A stretch of 64,000 nt of DNA, taken from assembly GCA_964521715.1 (NCBI GenBank), contig CAZFSS010000009.1:73892-137891 (forward strand). The letters are read 5' to 3'. The notes beneath the pieces were generated by a model. The model did not search any database. It was not told the origin of the DNA and saw only the letters and a program-made list of their open reading frames with translations. Below are positions 52,798 through 62,022 of this stretch, in pieces; within the stretch, counting starts at the first letter, position 1, and each line of letters opens with the position of its first letter. The position numbers and the translations under genes were made by a program. Source of the stretch: DAOVRD01 sp964521715. Its GTDB lineage: Bacteria; Planctomycetota; Brocadiia; SM23-32.

Positions 52798-54054
52798 TCA
52801 GTCGAGCCGACCTGTGGACGTTCTCGCCGCTCGGGCCAGGTGGTCCAGCCCCGCCGAGGCCAGCCTCTCGTAGGCAGGCCTGTCCTGATCCCACGGACTC
52901 AGGGGGTAGCTCTCGGGGGATTCCACGGATCGCGCGATGCTCACCAGGATCCCGGCCGCCAGCATGCTGGCCATCAGCGAGGAGCCGCCTGCGCTGATGA
53001 ACGGCAGGCTCAGTCCCTTGGTCGGCACGGAGCCCGTTGCCACGGCGATGTGGGCCGCCGCCTGCGCCGTCAGCAGCCATGAGAGGCCCACAGCCAGCGA
53101 GAACCCGAAGGGGTCGCGCGTGCGCATGACCACCTTCAGGCATTCCCACAGCACGAAGAGGAACAGCGTCACCACCGCCAGGGAGCCGATCAGGCCCAGC
53201 TCCTCGGCCAGAACGCTGAAGATGAAGTCGTTGCCGGCGCCAGGCAGGAATCCGGCCTTCTGGTGCCCGGCACCGAGTCCGACCCCGAACAGGCCGCCCG
53301 AGCCGATGGCGATCTTGGACTGGATCAACTGGTAGCCGGCGCCCCGCGGATCCCGCCACGGGTGCATGAAGGCCAGAAGGCGCTGCATGCGGTACGGCAC
53401 GTCGAAGATCAGTCGCTGCAGCAGAGGCATGGCTGCCGCCCCCGCCAGGAGCACGTAGACCAGGCGCGTGCCAAAGACGAGCAGCACCACGGTGCACACG
53501 CCGCCGATCAGGACGGCCGTGCCGAAGTCCGGCTCGGCCAGGATCAGGAGGCACGCCACGCCAACGACGCCGACCGGGACCAGGAACCCGTGCGCGAAGC
53601 TCCGCATGCGGCCGGCGTTCCGCTCGCAATAAGCGGCCACCCAGATCAGCAGGGCCACTTTGGCGAACTCGGACGGCTGGAAGCCGACGGGCAGTCCGAG
53701 GTTGACCCACCTGCGCGCGCCGTTTATCTGCATCCCCACGCCGGGCACGAAGACCGCCGCGAGCCCCGCGAAGGCCAGTGCCAGGGCCGCCAGATGATGC
53801 CGCCGCCACCACTGGTAGTTCGCCCCTGCGCCGAAGATGAAGGCGCAGAGGCCGGCGCCCGTGAATGCAAGTCGTCTCAGGAGCGCCGGCGTGTAATCCG
53901 CCGCGCTTGCCGCGCTGGCGGAGACGACCAGGCCAAGGCACGCCAGCGTCATGACCAGCGCCGTCAACCTGACGCTGGGCCGCCTCCATTGCGACTCCTG
54001 GGCGGCATCCGGGGCGTCAACGGCGAGTTCGCCTGTCGTCGCGGTCGCCTGCAT
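52798..54054 (-). CDS. ftsW: lipid II polymerase FtsW (SEDS family)
   Basis: 418 residues with about ten membrane helices. SEDS features: INGARRWVNLGLPVGFQPSE, LAEPDFGTAVLIG, GAGYQLIQSKIAIGSGGLFG, GHQKAGFLPGAGNDFIFSVL (with FIFSVLAEELGLIG) and TKGLSLPFISAGGSSL. Works with FtsI to polymerise septal peptidoglycan. Placed directly after mraY, without murD between. Confidence 0.92.
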   Translation of the reverse strand: MQATATTGELAVDAPDAAQESQWRRPSVRLTALVMTLACLGLVVSASAASAADYTPALLRRLAFTGAGLCAFIFGAGANYQWWRRHHLAALALAFAGLAAVFVPGVGMQINGARRWVNLGLPVGFQPSEFAKVALLIWVAAYCERNAGRMRSFAHGFLVPVGVVGVACLLILAEPDFGTAVLIGGVCTVVLLVFGTRLVYVLLAGAAAMPLLQRLIFDVPYRMQRLLAFMHPWRDPRGAGYQLIQSKIAIGSGGLFGVGLGAGHQKAGFLPGAGNDFIFSVLAEELGLIGSLAVVTLFLFVLWECLKVVMRTRDPFGFSLAVGLSWLLTAQAAAHIAVATGSVPTKGLSLPFISAGGSSLMASMLAAGILVSIARSVESPESYPLSPWDQDRPAYERLASAGLDHLARAARTSTGRLD

Positions 54055-54064
54055 TGCTCCCTCG

Positions 54065-55177
54065 TCAGAGGCACATGAGATTCAGACCCAGCAGGGCCGC
54101 CAGGGCCCCCCACAGGTAGAAGCCGTGCACGATGCGGGGTTCGGCGTGTCCCTGCTTCTGGAAGATGTGGTGCACGGGCGCGACCGGCAGGATTCGGCGC
54201 CTCCAGGCCTTGAACCACGCGATCTGGAGGAGCGACGAACCGATCTCAACGATGAAGACCAGGCCCGCAAGGGCGAGCACGGGCGCCACCTGCGCCGCCA
54301 GCGCGGCCGTGGCCAGCCCGCCGCCGATGGCTAGCGCCCCGGTGTCGCCCATGAACACGCAGGCGGGATAGCGGTTGTACCAGAGGAACCCGAGGCACGC
54401 GCCCGACAGCGCGGCGCAGAAGACCGTGAGCTCCTGCGCGCCGGGCACGTGGGCGATGCCGAGTCGCGCGGCCAGCGCCGGGCTGCCCGCGCCCCAGCAT
54501 GCGCCGCCCAGCACGACGGCCGCCAGGGGCGTGAGCCCCGCCAGCAAGCCGTCCAGCCCGTCGGTCACGTTCGTGCCGTTGCTCATCGTGGACAGGACCA
54601 GAGCGGCCCACGCCGCAAAGAGCAGCGCCGCCCACGGACCCGCCCCGCTCAGCAGGCGGCCCACTGACGGCGAGGCGCTGGCGGCGCTGAGCGGTCCGAC
54701 CCGCGACCACAGCAGCAGGCCGATCGCCACACCCACCACGGCCTGGTAGCCGAGCTTGTGGCGGATCTTGAGGCCGCGGTCCCTGCGGCCGGGGCCGCGC
54801 ACCTTGAGCACGTCGTCCGCCACGCCGAGCAGCGCCAGCGAGAGGACGCTCAGCAGCACGACGCGCACGTAATAGCTCGACGGGTCGCACCAGAGCGCGC
54901 ATGCCGCCGTCATGCTCCCCACCAGGACGAGCCCGCCCATCGTCGGCGTGCCGCTTTTTCTCTCTATGCGGCGGCGCAGGTCGGTGTCCTCGATGGGGGT
55001 CTTCTCCGTCCTCTCCCTGACCTTCAGTCGCGTCAGCCATGCGATGGCGAACGGGCAGGCGGCCAGGGCCAGCAGGAAGGCCGTCGCGCAGGCCAGCAGC
55101 GCGCGGAGCCCCGGCGCCAGCAGCGCCTGCAGGGCTCCGTTTGCGCTCCACCCGTGCATGAGCAGTCGGTACAGCAT
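54065..55177 (-). CDS. mraY: phospho-N-acetylmuramoyl-pentapeptide transferase
   Basis: 370 residues, about ten membrane helices. Makes lipid I. Motifs: KSGTPTMGGLVLVG, DDVLKVRGPGRRDRGLKIRHK, NGTNVTDGLDGLLAG with catalytic Asp residues, FMGDTGALAIGGGLA and HHIFQKQGHAE. The ATG overlaps the murF stop by one base (TGATG). Confidence 0.94.
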   Translation of the reverse strand: MLYRLLMHGWSANGALQALLAPGLRALLACATAFLLALAACPFAIAWLTRLKVRERTEKTPIEDTDLRRRIERKSGTPTMGGLVLVGSMTAACALWCDPSSYYVRVVLLSVLSLALLGVADDVLKVRGPGRRDRGLKIRHKLGYQAVVGVAIGLLLWSRVGPLSAASASPSVGRLLSGAGPWAALLFAAWAALVLSTMSNGTNVTDGLDGLLAGLTPLAAVVLGGACWGAGSPALAARLGIAHVPGAQELTVFCAALSGACLGFLWYNRYPACVFMGDTGALAIGGGLATAALAAQVAPVLALAGLVFIVEIGSSLLQIAWFKAWRRRILPVAPVHHIFQKQGHAEPRIVHGFYLWGALAALLGLNLMCL

Positions 55178-56583
55178 CAGGCCGCGGCCTCCTTTCCCTT
55201 GTCCGTCGGGCTGTTCGCGATGTTGTCGGCGATGGTCTCAAGCCTCATGGCGCGGGAGCCCTTCAGCAGGACGGCGTCGCCCGGCCGCACCTCCCACCAC
55301 ACGGGAGACCACGCCTGTTCGGCAGACTCGAAGTAGAGGGCGCTTTGCGACGCGATTGCGCGGCTGCGCCACCCCTCCAGGAGGTGCCGGCCCAACGGCC
55401 CCACGGCGACCAGGAGCTGGATGCCCGATTCGGCGATCTCCCTGCCCATCTGACGATGGAGCTGCTCCGCCTGCTCGCCGAGCTCCAGCATGTCGCCGCA
55501 GACGACGATCTTGCGGCCGGGATTGCGCTCGGCGATGAAGCTCTCCAGCGCCATGCGCAGGGCAGGGGGGTTGCTGTTGTAGCAGTCGCAGATGAACGTA
55601 ACGCCGCCCAGGTTCCGCTTCTCGTAGCGCAGGGCAGGGGAGCTGAATGCCGCCAGGGCCTTCGCGGCCGATGCGGCCGACGCGCCGAGCGAGGTCGCCG
55701 CGCAGATGGCGGCGGCCGCGTTCGGCACGTTGTAGCGCGCGCCGTCGGGCAGCCTGAAGACCCAGCCCAGCGCGTCGAACTCCCAGCCCTCGCCGCAACG
55801 GCGGATCCGCTGCGGGCGGACGGTCGCGCCGGCGCTCAGGCCGAACGTGCGCGTCGTGCCCGCGAACCGCTTCGCCAGGGATGCGCACGCGGCATCGTCG
55901 GCGTTCAGGATCAGCACGCCGCCGGGGGGCAGGTGCCCTATCAGCTCGGCCTTGGCTTCCAGGACGCCGTCCAGGCTCCTGAGCCCTTCCAGGTGGACCT
56001 CCCCGATGGCGGTGATCACGCCGAGGTCCGGCCAGGCCGCCCGGGCCAGTTCGTCTATCTCGCCGGGGTGGTTCGTGCCCATCTCGAGCACGACGAAGTC
56101 GTCGTTGTCGGCGGCCGACAGCAGCGTCAGGGCGACGCCGACGCGGTTGTTATAGCTGGCGGGGGCGGCGGTGCACCGGGCGTCGCGCGACAGTATGGCG
56201 CCCAGCATCGCCTTTACGGTGGACTTGCCGTAGCTGCCGGTCACCGCGACGACCCTGGCGCGCAGGCGCTTTCGGCGCCAGGCCGCCAGCGCCAGGAGCG
56301 CCTTCTGCGTGTCGGGCACGCGGACGACGGCCGTTCCGTCTGGCGGCTTGCCGTTCATCCTCTGGACCACGGCGATGCGCGCGCCGGCCGCGGCGGCGTC
56401 CGGCAGATAGTCATGGCCGTCGTGGTTCGCCCCAACCAGCGCAAAGAAAGCCTGCCCCGGGCTCAGGGCGCGCGTGTCCGTGCACACGCCGTCCGCCGTG
56501 GCCCAGGCACTGCCGCTGACGAGCCGCCCTTTGCAGGTCCTTGCGATCAGCTCGGCCGTCAGGATCAGGCGTCTTCCTCGCAT
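55177..56583 (-). CDS. murF: UDP-MurNAc-tripeptide-D-Ala-D-Ala ligase
   Basis: 468 residues. Mur ligase adding D-Ala-D-Ala. Motifs: DTRALSPGQAFFALVG, ATP loop VTGSYGKSTVKAML, SYNNRVGVALTLL, LEMGTNHPGEID, ILNADD, and CDCYNSNPPALRMALE. AAGGGAAA lies before the ATG; 32 bases follow murE. Confidence 0.93.
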   Translation of the reverse strand: MRGRRLILTAELIARTCKGRLVSGSAWATADGVCTDTRALSPGQAFFALVGANHDGHDYLPDAAAAGARIAVVQRMNGKPPDGTAVVRVPDTQKALLALAAWRRKRLRARVVAVTGSYGKSTVKAMLGAILSRDARCTAAPASYNNRVGVALTLLSAADNDDFVVLEMGTNHPGEIDELARAAWPDLGVITAIGEVHLEGLRSLDGVLEAKAELIGHLPPGGVLILNADDAACASLAKRFAGTTRTFGLSAGATVRPQRIRRCGEGWEFDALGWVFRLPDGARYNVPNAAAAICAATSLGASAASAAKALAAFSSPALRYEKRNLGGVTFICDCYNSNPPALRMALESFIAERNPGRKIVVCGDMLELGEQAEQLHRQMGREIAESGIQLLVAVGPLGRHLLEGWRSRAIASQSALYFESAEQAWSPVWWEVRPGDAVLLKGSRAMRLETIADNIANSPTDKGKEAAA

Positions 56584-56615
56584 GCTGCTGCGTTTCCCTT
56601 TCAGGCGTATCTGGG

Positions 56616-58139
56616 CTAAGCGCTCTTCCTGCGTCTGACGGGGGTCTGCTTCAGGATCTCCCGGGCGACTGTGCGGTCGTCGAACGGGATGTTGCGACCG
56701 CCCATCTTCTGGTACCTCTCGCAGCCGCGGCCGCAGATGGCCACCATCGAGTCGGGCGTGGCCGCCAGCTCCACGGCGAGCTGGATGGCCTGGCGGCGGT
56801 CCGCCTCGATCCGGTAGTCAACGAATCGCGACTCGATGCCGGAGACCATCTGCGCGATGATGTCCTCGGTGCGTTCGCTGCGGCTGTTGTCGGCGGTGAA
56901 CACGGCCACGTCGGCCAGCCGGGCGGCGATGTTCCCCATGCGGGGCCGTTTGGTCCGGTCGCGGTCGCCTCCGCAGCCCGCCACGCAGATGAGCCTGCCC
57001 TTCACGAGCGGCCGCAACACGCTCAGCACCTTCTCGAGCGCGTCGGGCGTGTGGGCGTAATCCACGCAGACGGTCGGCAGGTCGCTGCGGGCCGGCACGC
57101 GGACCCGCTCCAGCCTGCCGGGCACGCCGCGCAGGTCGCGCAGCGCTTCCCTGATTGCCTCCCCGCCTATGCCGAAGGCGAAGGCGGCGGTGGCCGCGGC
57201 CAGGATGTTCAGGCAGTTGTATTCGCCGATCAGGGCGGTGCGCACGGCGTATGTCTCGCACGGCGTGCGCACGAGCGCCTCCATGCCGTTCATGCCCAGC
57301 GAGATGATCGTGCCCCTCACGTCGGCCATGTTCTGGACGCCGTAGGTGAGCACCTTGGCGTGCGTGACGGGGCGGAACAGCTTGCCGAACTCGTTGTCGG
57401 CGGGCAGCACGGCCACGGCGTCCGGCGCGAGCCCTTCGAAGAGGAGGCGCTTGGCGCGGATGTAGTTCTCCCGCGTCCCGTGCGTGTCGAGGTGGTCCTG
57501 CGTGATGTTGGTTAGCACGGCGGCGTCGAACGCGATCCCGGCGACGCGCTGCTGGATAAGGGAGTGGCTGCTCACCTCCATGCAGACGTCGGTCAGCCCG
57601 GCGTCGAGCATGCGCCTGAAGGAGCGGTGCAGGGCGATGGCGTCCGGCGTGGTCAGGTCTGAGTCGAGCCACCCGTCCCTTATGCGGTAGCCGAGCGTGC
57701 CTATCGAGCCGGCGGGATGGCCGGCCTCGTTCAGGATCGTGCGCAGTATCTCCGTCGTGCTCGTCTTGCCGTCGGTGCCCGTGATGCCGGTGATGCGCAG
57801 CGCGCGCGAGGGCGAGCCGTAGAACCGGTCCGCCAGCGTGCCCAGCGCCAGCCGCGAGTCCGCGACCTGGATGACCGGGCAGCACGGAGCAGGGGAGGGC
57901 ATCGCCTGGCAGACCAGCGCGCTGGCTCCCCGGCGGACCGCCTCCGGGATGTAGTCGTGGCCGTCGGCCTTCTCTCCCTTGATGGCCACGAAGAGCGTTC
58001 CGGGCTCCACCCCTCGCGAGTCGTTCGTCAGGGAAGTGATGAGGGGATTGGCATCGTTGACCAGGCGGACGAGCGTCAGGCCCTGCGCCAGCTCGTGGAG
58101 CCGCAGTGCGGTGTCTTGCGTGCCGGCCGGTCCGGTCAT
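56616..58139 (-). CDS. murE: UDP-MurNAc-L-Ala-D-Glu-meso-DAP ligase
   Basis: 507 residues. ATP loop GITGTDGKTSTTEIL, LTNITQDHLDTHGT, DYAHTPDALEKVL and the C-terminal GRGCERYQ. The amino-acid selection motif reads DNSRSE (about residues 412-417), the meso-DAP type (DNPRxE) with Ser for Pro; Arg and Glu are kept, so meso-DAP is the expected substrate, in line with dapL in this window. Its ATG overlaps the ftsI stop by four bases. Confidence 0.93.
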   Translation of the reverse strand: MTGPAGTQDTALRLHELAQGLTLVRLVNDANPLITSLTNDSRGVEPGTLFVAIKGEKADGHDYIPEAVRRGASALVCQAMPSPAPCCPVIQVADSRLALGTLADRFYGSPSRALRITGITGTDGKTSTTEILRTILNEAGHPAGSIGTLGYRIRDGWLDSDLTTPDAIALHRSFRRMLDAGLTDVCMEVSSHSLIQQRVAGIAFDAAVLTNITQDHLDTHGTRENYIRAKRLLFEGLAPDAVAVLPADNEFGKLFRPVTHAKVLTYGVQNMADVRGTIISLGMNGMEALVRTPCETYAVRTALIGEYNCLNILAAATAAFAFGIGGEAIREALRDLRGVPGRLERVRVPARSDLPTVCVDYAHTPDALEKVLSVLRPLVKGRLICVAGCGGDRDRTKRPRMGNIAARLADVAVFTADNSRSERTEDIIAQMVSGIESRFVDYRIEADRRQAIQLAVELAATPDSMVAICGRGCERYQKMGGRNIPFDDRTVAREILKQTPVRRRKSA

Positions 58140-59914
58140 GATCGTTCTCCGAGTGCGACGCTGATGGGTTCGGCCTGCGGCACGTTCATGTGCCTGAGGG
58201 TGCGCAGCGTGATGTTCTTGACGACGGGCGCGGCGACCACGCTGCCGTAGTAGCCGTTCTTGCTCGGAGCTTTGACGCTGACGAGCACGACGATGCGGCA
58301 GTCGGGCACGGGCGCCAGTCCGATGAAGGTGGACAGGTAGCGGCCTGGCTCGTAGCCCCTGCCGCCCTTGCGCAGAAGCTGCGCGGTGCCGGTCTTGCCG
58401 GCCAGCGGATACTCGTCGAGGCGCGCCGGCTGGCCGGTGCCCTCTTCGACCACGCGCCGCATCATCTGCAGCACGGCGTGCGAGGTCTCCAGGCTGAGGG
58501 GGCGCCCGGTCGCCACGGGCTCGCCGGCCGTGTATGCCACCTTGCCGGTGTGGGAGTGGACGATGGCCTTGATCGTGCGCGGCTGAGGAAGGACCCCGCC
58601 GTCGGCGAACGCGGCGAACGCGCGCGCCATGCTCAGCGCCGTCACTGCGATCTCCTGGCCGAAAGCGACGCTGGCCACGCTGTACTTGGTCCAGGCGCGC
58701 AAGGGACGGACGATGCCGCCGACCTCGCCCGGCAGCGCGACTCCCGTCGGACGGCCGAAGCCGAAGCGGCAGATGCCTTCGTAGAGCTTCTCCTGTCCGA
58801 GCGCCATGCTGACCTGCGCCGCGCCGATGTTGCTCGAGTAGCAGATGATGTCGCTGACGGTCAGCAGGCCGTAGGGGTGCACGTCATGGAGAGTGCGCCG
58901 GCCGATGCTCCACTCCCCCTGGTGGCAGTCGAACCGGCTGTCCGGGCGGACCGCGCCTTCCTCGAGCGACAGGCCGATGCTGATGGGTTTGAAGGAGGAG
59001 CCGAACTCATAGGCGTCGCTGATGGCCATGTTCCGCTGGTTGGAGACGGGGCTGGCCGCGGGCTTGTTCGGGTCGAAGGTCGGCCAGCTCGCCATGGCCA
59101 GCACCGAGCCGTCGCGCGTGTCCATCACGACGGCCATCGCCCCTTCGGGCCTGTGCTTCTTCACCACGGCTGCCAGCTCCTGTTCGACGATGCTCTGTAC
59201 GTAGACGTCGAGGGTCAGGTGGACGTCGTAGCCGTTGAAGGGCGCCTGCTCGAGCCTGTCCTGCGGGGAGCGGAAGATGCGGCGCTGGCCGTCGCACAAC
59301 ACGCTCTCCATGCCGGGCCGCCCGCGCAGCAGCGCGTCCATCAGCAGCTCGATGCCGGCCAGCCCGCGTCCGTCTATGTCCGTGAATCCGATGACGTGCG
59401 CCGCCAGCTTGCCCTGGGGGTAAAAGCGCCTGTTCTCGCGCTGCAGGAAGATGCCCGGCAGATCGAGGTTCCGGACGCGTTCGGCCTGCTCGTCGGAAAC
59501 CTGCCGCTTCACCCAGACGAAGAAGCAGTCCCTGCGCAGCTTCTCCCTGAGCGGCTGACCGGGGATCGAGAGCGTTCGGGCGAGCAGGACGGCCTCCTTG
59601 TCAGGCGCCTCCACGGCGCTGGGGTCCGCGTAGATGCTCCAGCGCCGCACCGTGGCGGCCAGCAGCCGGCCCTCCCGGTCATATATGCTGCCCCGGCGGG
59701 CGGAGAGCCTGCGGCTGAGGCGCTGCTGCTGATCGGCCAGCTCGCGGTAGCGATCCGCTTCGGCGACCTGGAGCCTGGACAGCCGGGCCGCCATCAGGAA
59801 GAACGCCACGGCGACCAGGCCGAGCGCGATCGACGCGCGGACCTTCAGCGAGATGCCGGCGCCGACGGCGGCGTGCGCGGCCAGTTCGTCCTGCGGCTGT
59901 GTTCGCTCAGCCAA
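58136..59914 (-). CDS. ftsI: septal penicillin-binding protein (FtsI, class B PBP)
   Basis: 592 residues. One N-terminal membrane helix (about 26-46), dimerisation domain (RRGSIYDREGRLLA; YPQGKLAAHVIGF), then the transpeptidase: SxxK in EFGSSFKPIS, SxN in CYSSNIGAAQ and KTG in LAGKTGTAQLL. Cross-links septal peptidoglycan with FtsW. No PASTA domains. The start is an unusual TTG at 59914, eight bases after the ftsL stop; no ATG fits the family N-terminus. Confidence 0.91.
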   Translation of the reverse strand: MAERTQPQDELAAHAAVGAGISLKVRASIALGLVAVAFFLMAARLSRLQVAEADRYRELADQQQRLSRRLSARRGSIYDREGRLLAATVRRWSIYADPSAVEAPDKEAVLLARTLSIPGQPLREKLRRDCFFVWVKRQVSDEQAERVRNLDLPGIFLQRENRRFYPQGKLAAHVIGFTDIDGRGLAGIELLMDALLRGRPGMESVLCDGQRRIFRSPQDRLEQAPFNGYDVHLTLDVYVQSIVEQELAAVVKKHRPEGAMAVVMDTRDGSVLAMASWPTFDPNKPAASPVSNQRNMAISDAYEFGSSFKPISIGLSLEEGAVRPDSRFDCHQGEWSIGRRTLHDVHPYGLLTVSDIICYSSNIGAAQVSMALGQEKLYEGICRFGFGRPTGVALPGEVGGIVRPLRAWTKYSVASVAFGQEIAVTALSMARAFAAFADGGVLPQPRTIKAIVHSHTGKVAYTAGEPVATGRPLSLETSHAVLQMMRRVVEEGTGQPARLDEYPLAGKTGTAQLLRKGGRGYEPGRYLSTFIGLAPVPDCRIVVLVSVKAPSKNGYYGSVVAAPVVKNITLRTLRHMNVPQAEPISVALGERS

Positions 59915-59921
59915 GTTCCGT

Positions 59922-60221
59922 TCAGGGCTCCGGTTCGGGGGCGTTGAGGTCTTGATCGGGCGTTCGGGCGACGGGCGTCGCGACGGATCGCTCGCACAGG
60001 TCCAATCCGAGCCATGCCACCAAGGACTGGATGCGCTGAGGATTCCTCAGTTTGCTCAGGTGCGCCTGGTAGGTGGCGCGCTCGCCCTCCTGATCGGCGA
60101 CCTCCTCGCGCAAGTCTTGCACGCGGTAGCCCGTCGCTCGCAGCGCCGCGTTCTGGCGCACGACGCACAAGGCCACCGCCGTCGCCACAGCCAGCAGGTA
60201 GATGAACTTGCCGAGCGTCAT
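59922..60221 (-). CDS. FtsL-like cell division protein
   Basis: 99 residues: a single membrane helix at about residues 5-21 (KFIYLLAVATAVALCVV) followed by a coiled-coil (YRVQDLREEVADQEGERATY) and an acidic, proline-rich tail. FtsL is poorly conserved; size, topology and position between rsmH and ftsI identify it. It would bridge FtsQ and FtsWI. GAGGCGA lies before the ATG. Confidence 0.75.
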   Translation of the reverse strand: MTLGKFIYLLAVATAVALCVVRQNAALRATGYRVQDLREEVADQEGERATYQAHLSKLRNPQRIQSLVAWLGLDLCERSVATPVARTPDQDLNAPEPEP

Positions 60222-60230
60222 GCGTTCGCC

Positions 60231-61163
60231 TCAGAGCTTGCGGGCGGCGCGCAACTGCGCGCTGCGCACGCGGGGATTGCGGTCCACTTCCTCCTGCGAG
60301 GGCCTGGCCGGGAATGGCTTGAGCACCTCCAGGAGGCCGTCCTTCTGCTGACGGCGCCATGCCTCTTTGACCGGCCTGGCTTCCAGGCTGTGGTAGGTCA
60401 GCACGGCGGCGCGCCCGCCGGACCTCAGCAGGGCCGGCAGCAGATCGAGCAGGGCGTCCAGCTCCTCAAGCTCGTGGTTCACGTGTATCCGCAGGGCCAT
60501 CATGACCCGCGTTGCCGGGTGTATGCGCCAGGTCCGCCCGCGGCTGCGGCGCGCGGCCACGCGCACGACCAGGTCGGCCAGCTCGGCCGGCGTGTCGATC
60601 GGGCTCTCGGCGCGCTCCCGGCAGATGCGCGCGGCGACCTGCCGGCTGTAGCGCTCCTCGCCGCACCGGTGGAAGACGTCGGCCAGCTCGCGCTCGGACG
60701 CCCGGTTCACGACGTCCCACGCACTGACGCCGGACCGGCGGTCGTAGCGCATGTCGAGCTTCGCGTCGGAGTCGAAGGAGAAGCTGCGCGCGGGGTCGGA
60801 GAGTTGATGCGTCCCGACGCCCAGGTCCGCCAGGAGGACGTCGAAGGCGTCCGCCCCCGCCTGGCGGGCGAACTGGGGGGCCGAGCTGAAGCGCCCCGCG
60901 AACAATGTGAACTCGCACGGGGCTTCGGCGTCCAGGCGGTGCCGGGCGACTTCCAACGCCTCGGGGTCGGCGTCCACGCCGATGAGGAAGCCTTGCGGGC
61001 CGATGGCGCGGGCGAGGGCGAGCGAGTGCCCGCCGGTCCCTATGGTGAGGTCGATGGCCGCGTCGCCGGGGCCGGGGCGAAGCAGCGCGAGCACCTCGGA
61101 GACCATGGCCGGTTGGTGCAGCGCCGGCCGGCAGCCGGCCTGCTCGTTGTCGAGGGTGGCCAT
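60231..61163 (-). CDS. rsmH: 16S rRNA m4C1402 methyltransferase
   Basis: 310 residues from the ATG at 61163 (an ATG at 61193 is in frame; neither has a strong ribosome binding site). RsmH features: HQPAMVSEVLALL, DLTIGTGGHSLAL, FDVLLADLGVGTHQL, FSFDSDAKLDMRYD, TRVMMALRIHVNHELEEL and LTYHSLEARPVKE. Methylates the decoding centre of 16S rRNA. Here the usual DLGVSS reads DLGVGT. Confidence 0.93.
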   Translation of the reverse strand: MATLDNEQAGCRPALHQPAMVSEVLALLRPGPGDAAIDLTIGTGGHSLALARAIGPQGFLIGVDADPEALEVARHRLDAEAPCEFTLFAGRFSSAPQFARQAGADAFDVLLADLGVGTHQLSDPARSFSFDSDAKLDMRYDRRSGVSAWDVVNRASERELADVFHRCGEERYSRQVAARICRERAESPIDTPAELADLVVRVAARRSRGRTWRIHPATRVMMALRIHVNHELEELDALLDLLPALLRSGGRAAVLTYHSLEARPVKEAWRRQQKDGLLEVLKPFPARPSQEEVDRNPRVRSAQLRAARKL

Positions 61164-61242
61164 GGTCTCACACTGGGCGTCAAAGAAGCACATGCTCGTG
61201 CGATGCTGCGCGTTCGGTGCCCGACGCTGGCGCTTGGACCGG

Positions 61243-61857
61243 TCATGGCCCCGGTTCGGTCCGGTCCTGTTCGGCTTCTTCACGGGCCGGCGGGCGCTGA
61301 GGGGCGGGCGTGCGGCGCGCCGGATCGAGCAGATCGGCGGCAACCTGCTCGAAGGCCTTCAGTTCCTCCGCGACCCTCGCTTCTGCCACCTCGCTTCGGG
61401 TCAGCGCCAGCCAGTAGTCTTGAGCGACCAGCGTTATCTGCTGAACCTGCTCGCCGATGTCGGCGTGTGCGCGGAGTCCCTCCGGGATGACGAGCCGGTT
61501 CTGTTTGTCCGCTTCAACGAAACGCATCCGGTAGTAGAAGTAATCGCGAGCGCGGCGGATGACGTCGGGGTCGAGTTCGGCGGGGGGATTCTCAAAGCGC
61601 TCGAGGGCCAGGTCGATGTTCGGGATGGGGTAGAGGAAGATGCGCTGGCGTGTTCCGGGCACGAAGTAGAAGGAGAGCCGTTCGTAGGCGGCCAGCGCCA
61701 TCTCGGGCTCGGCCGTGCGCTCGGCCCTGCCCAGCTCCCGGTGCATGGCGGAGGCGAGGTCATCGGGCAGGCGGAAGCGGCCGCGTTCGTCAAGGCTCAC
61801 CGAATCCTGATAGCCGAAGAGACGGACCAGAGACTGGCTCCTTCCATTCCCCGCCAA
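61243..61857 (-). CDS. mraZ: MraZ transcriptional regulator
   Basis: 204 residues, longer than the usual about 150, with a charged C-terminal extension ending TEPGP. Two AbrB-like halves: FGYQDSVSLDERGRFRLPDDL and FVEADKQNRLVIPEGLR. MraZ binds repeats near its own promoter and controls the dcw cluster. No ATG is present at the conserved start; a TTG at 61857 preceded by GAAAGGAG is chosen, with a TTG at 61899 as alternative. I do not see clear repeated MraZ sites in the leader. Confidence 0.85.
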   Translation of the reverse strand: MAGNGRSQSLVRLFGYQDSVSLDERGRFRLPDDLASAMHRELGRAERTAEPEMALAAYERLSFYFVPGTRQRIFLYPIPNIDLALERFENPPAELDPDVIRRARDYFYYRMRFVEADKQNRLVIPEGLRAHADIGEQVQQITLVAQDYWLALTRSEVAEARVAEELKAFEQVAADLLDPARRTPAPQRPPAREEAEQDRTEPGP

Positions 61858-61993
61858 TGCCTTTTGGCTCCTTTCAAGTGGCGCAAGAGAACCCGCCAAG
61901 ACCAGGGACCGCGCGGCTTTCTCTCCGTAAGCTCTTTGAAGCTAAGGAGTACAGCCTCCCAAGTTGCGAATTAAGACGAGCAAAGCGGTCACA

Positions 61994-62022
61994 ATACTAG
62001 CGACCGAGCCCTGTCTTGTCAA
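61994..62022 (-). promoter_or_regulatory. promoter of the dcw cluster
   Basis: Minus strand TTGACA (62017-62022, perfect), 17-base spacer, TAGTAT (61994-61999). Leader about 130 bases to mraZ. The only good promoter seen for the following 14.7 kb of tightly spaced genes. Confidence 0.65.

Noticed and set aside
61858..61993. MraZ operator repeats upstream of mraZ
   Set aside because: Only a single TGGGA-like word is visible; the expected tandem set is missing, so no operator is listed.
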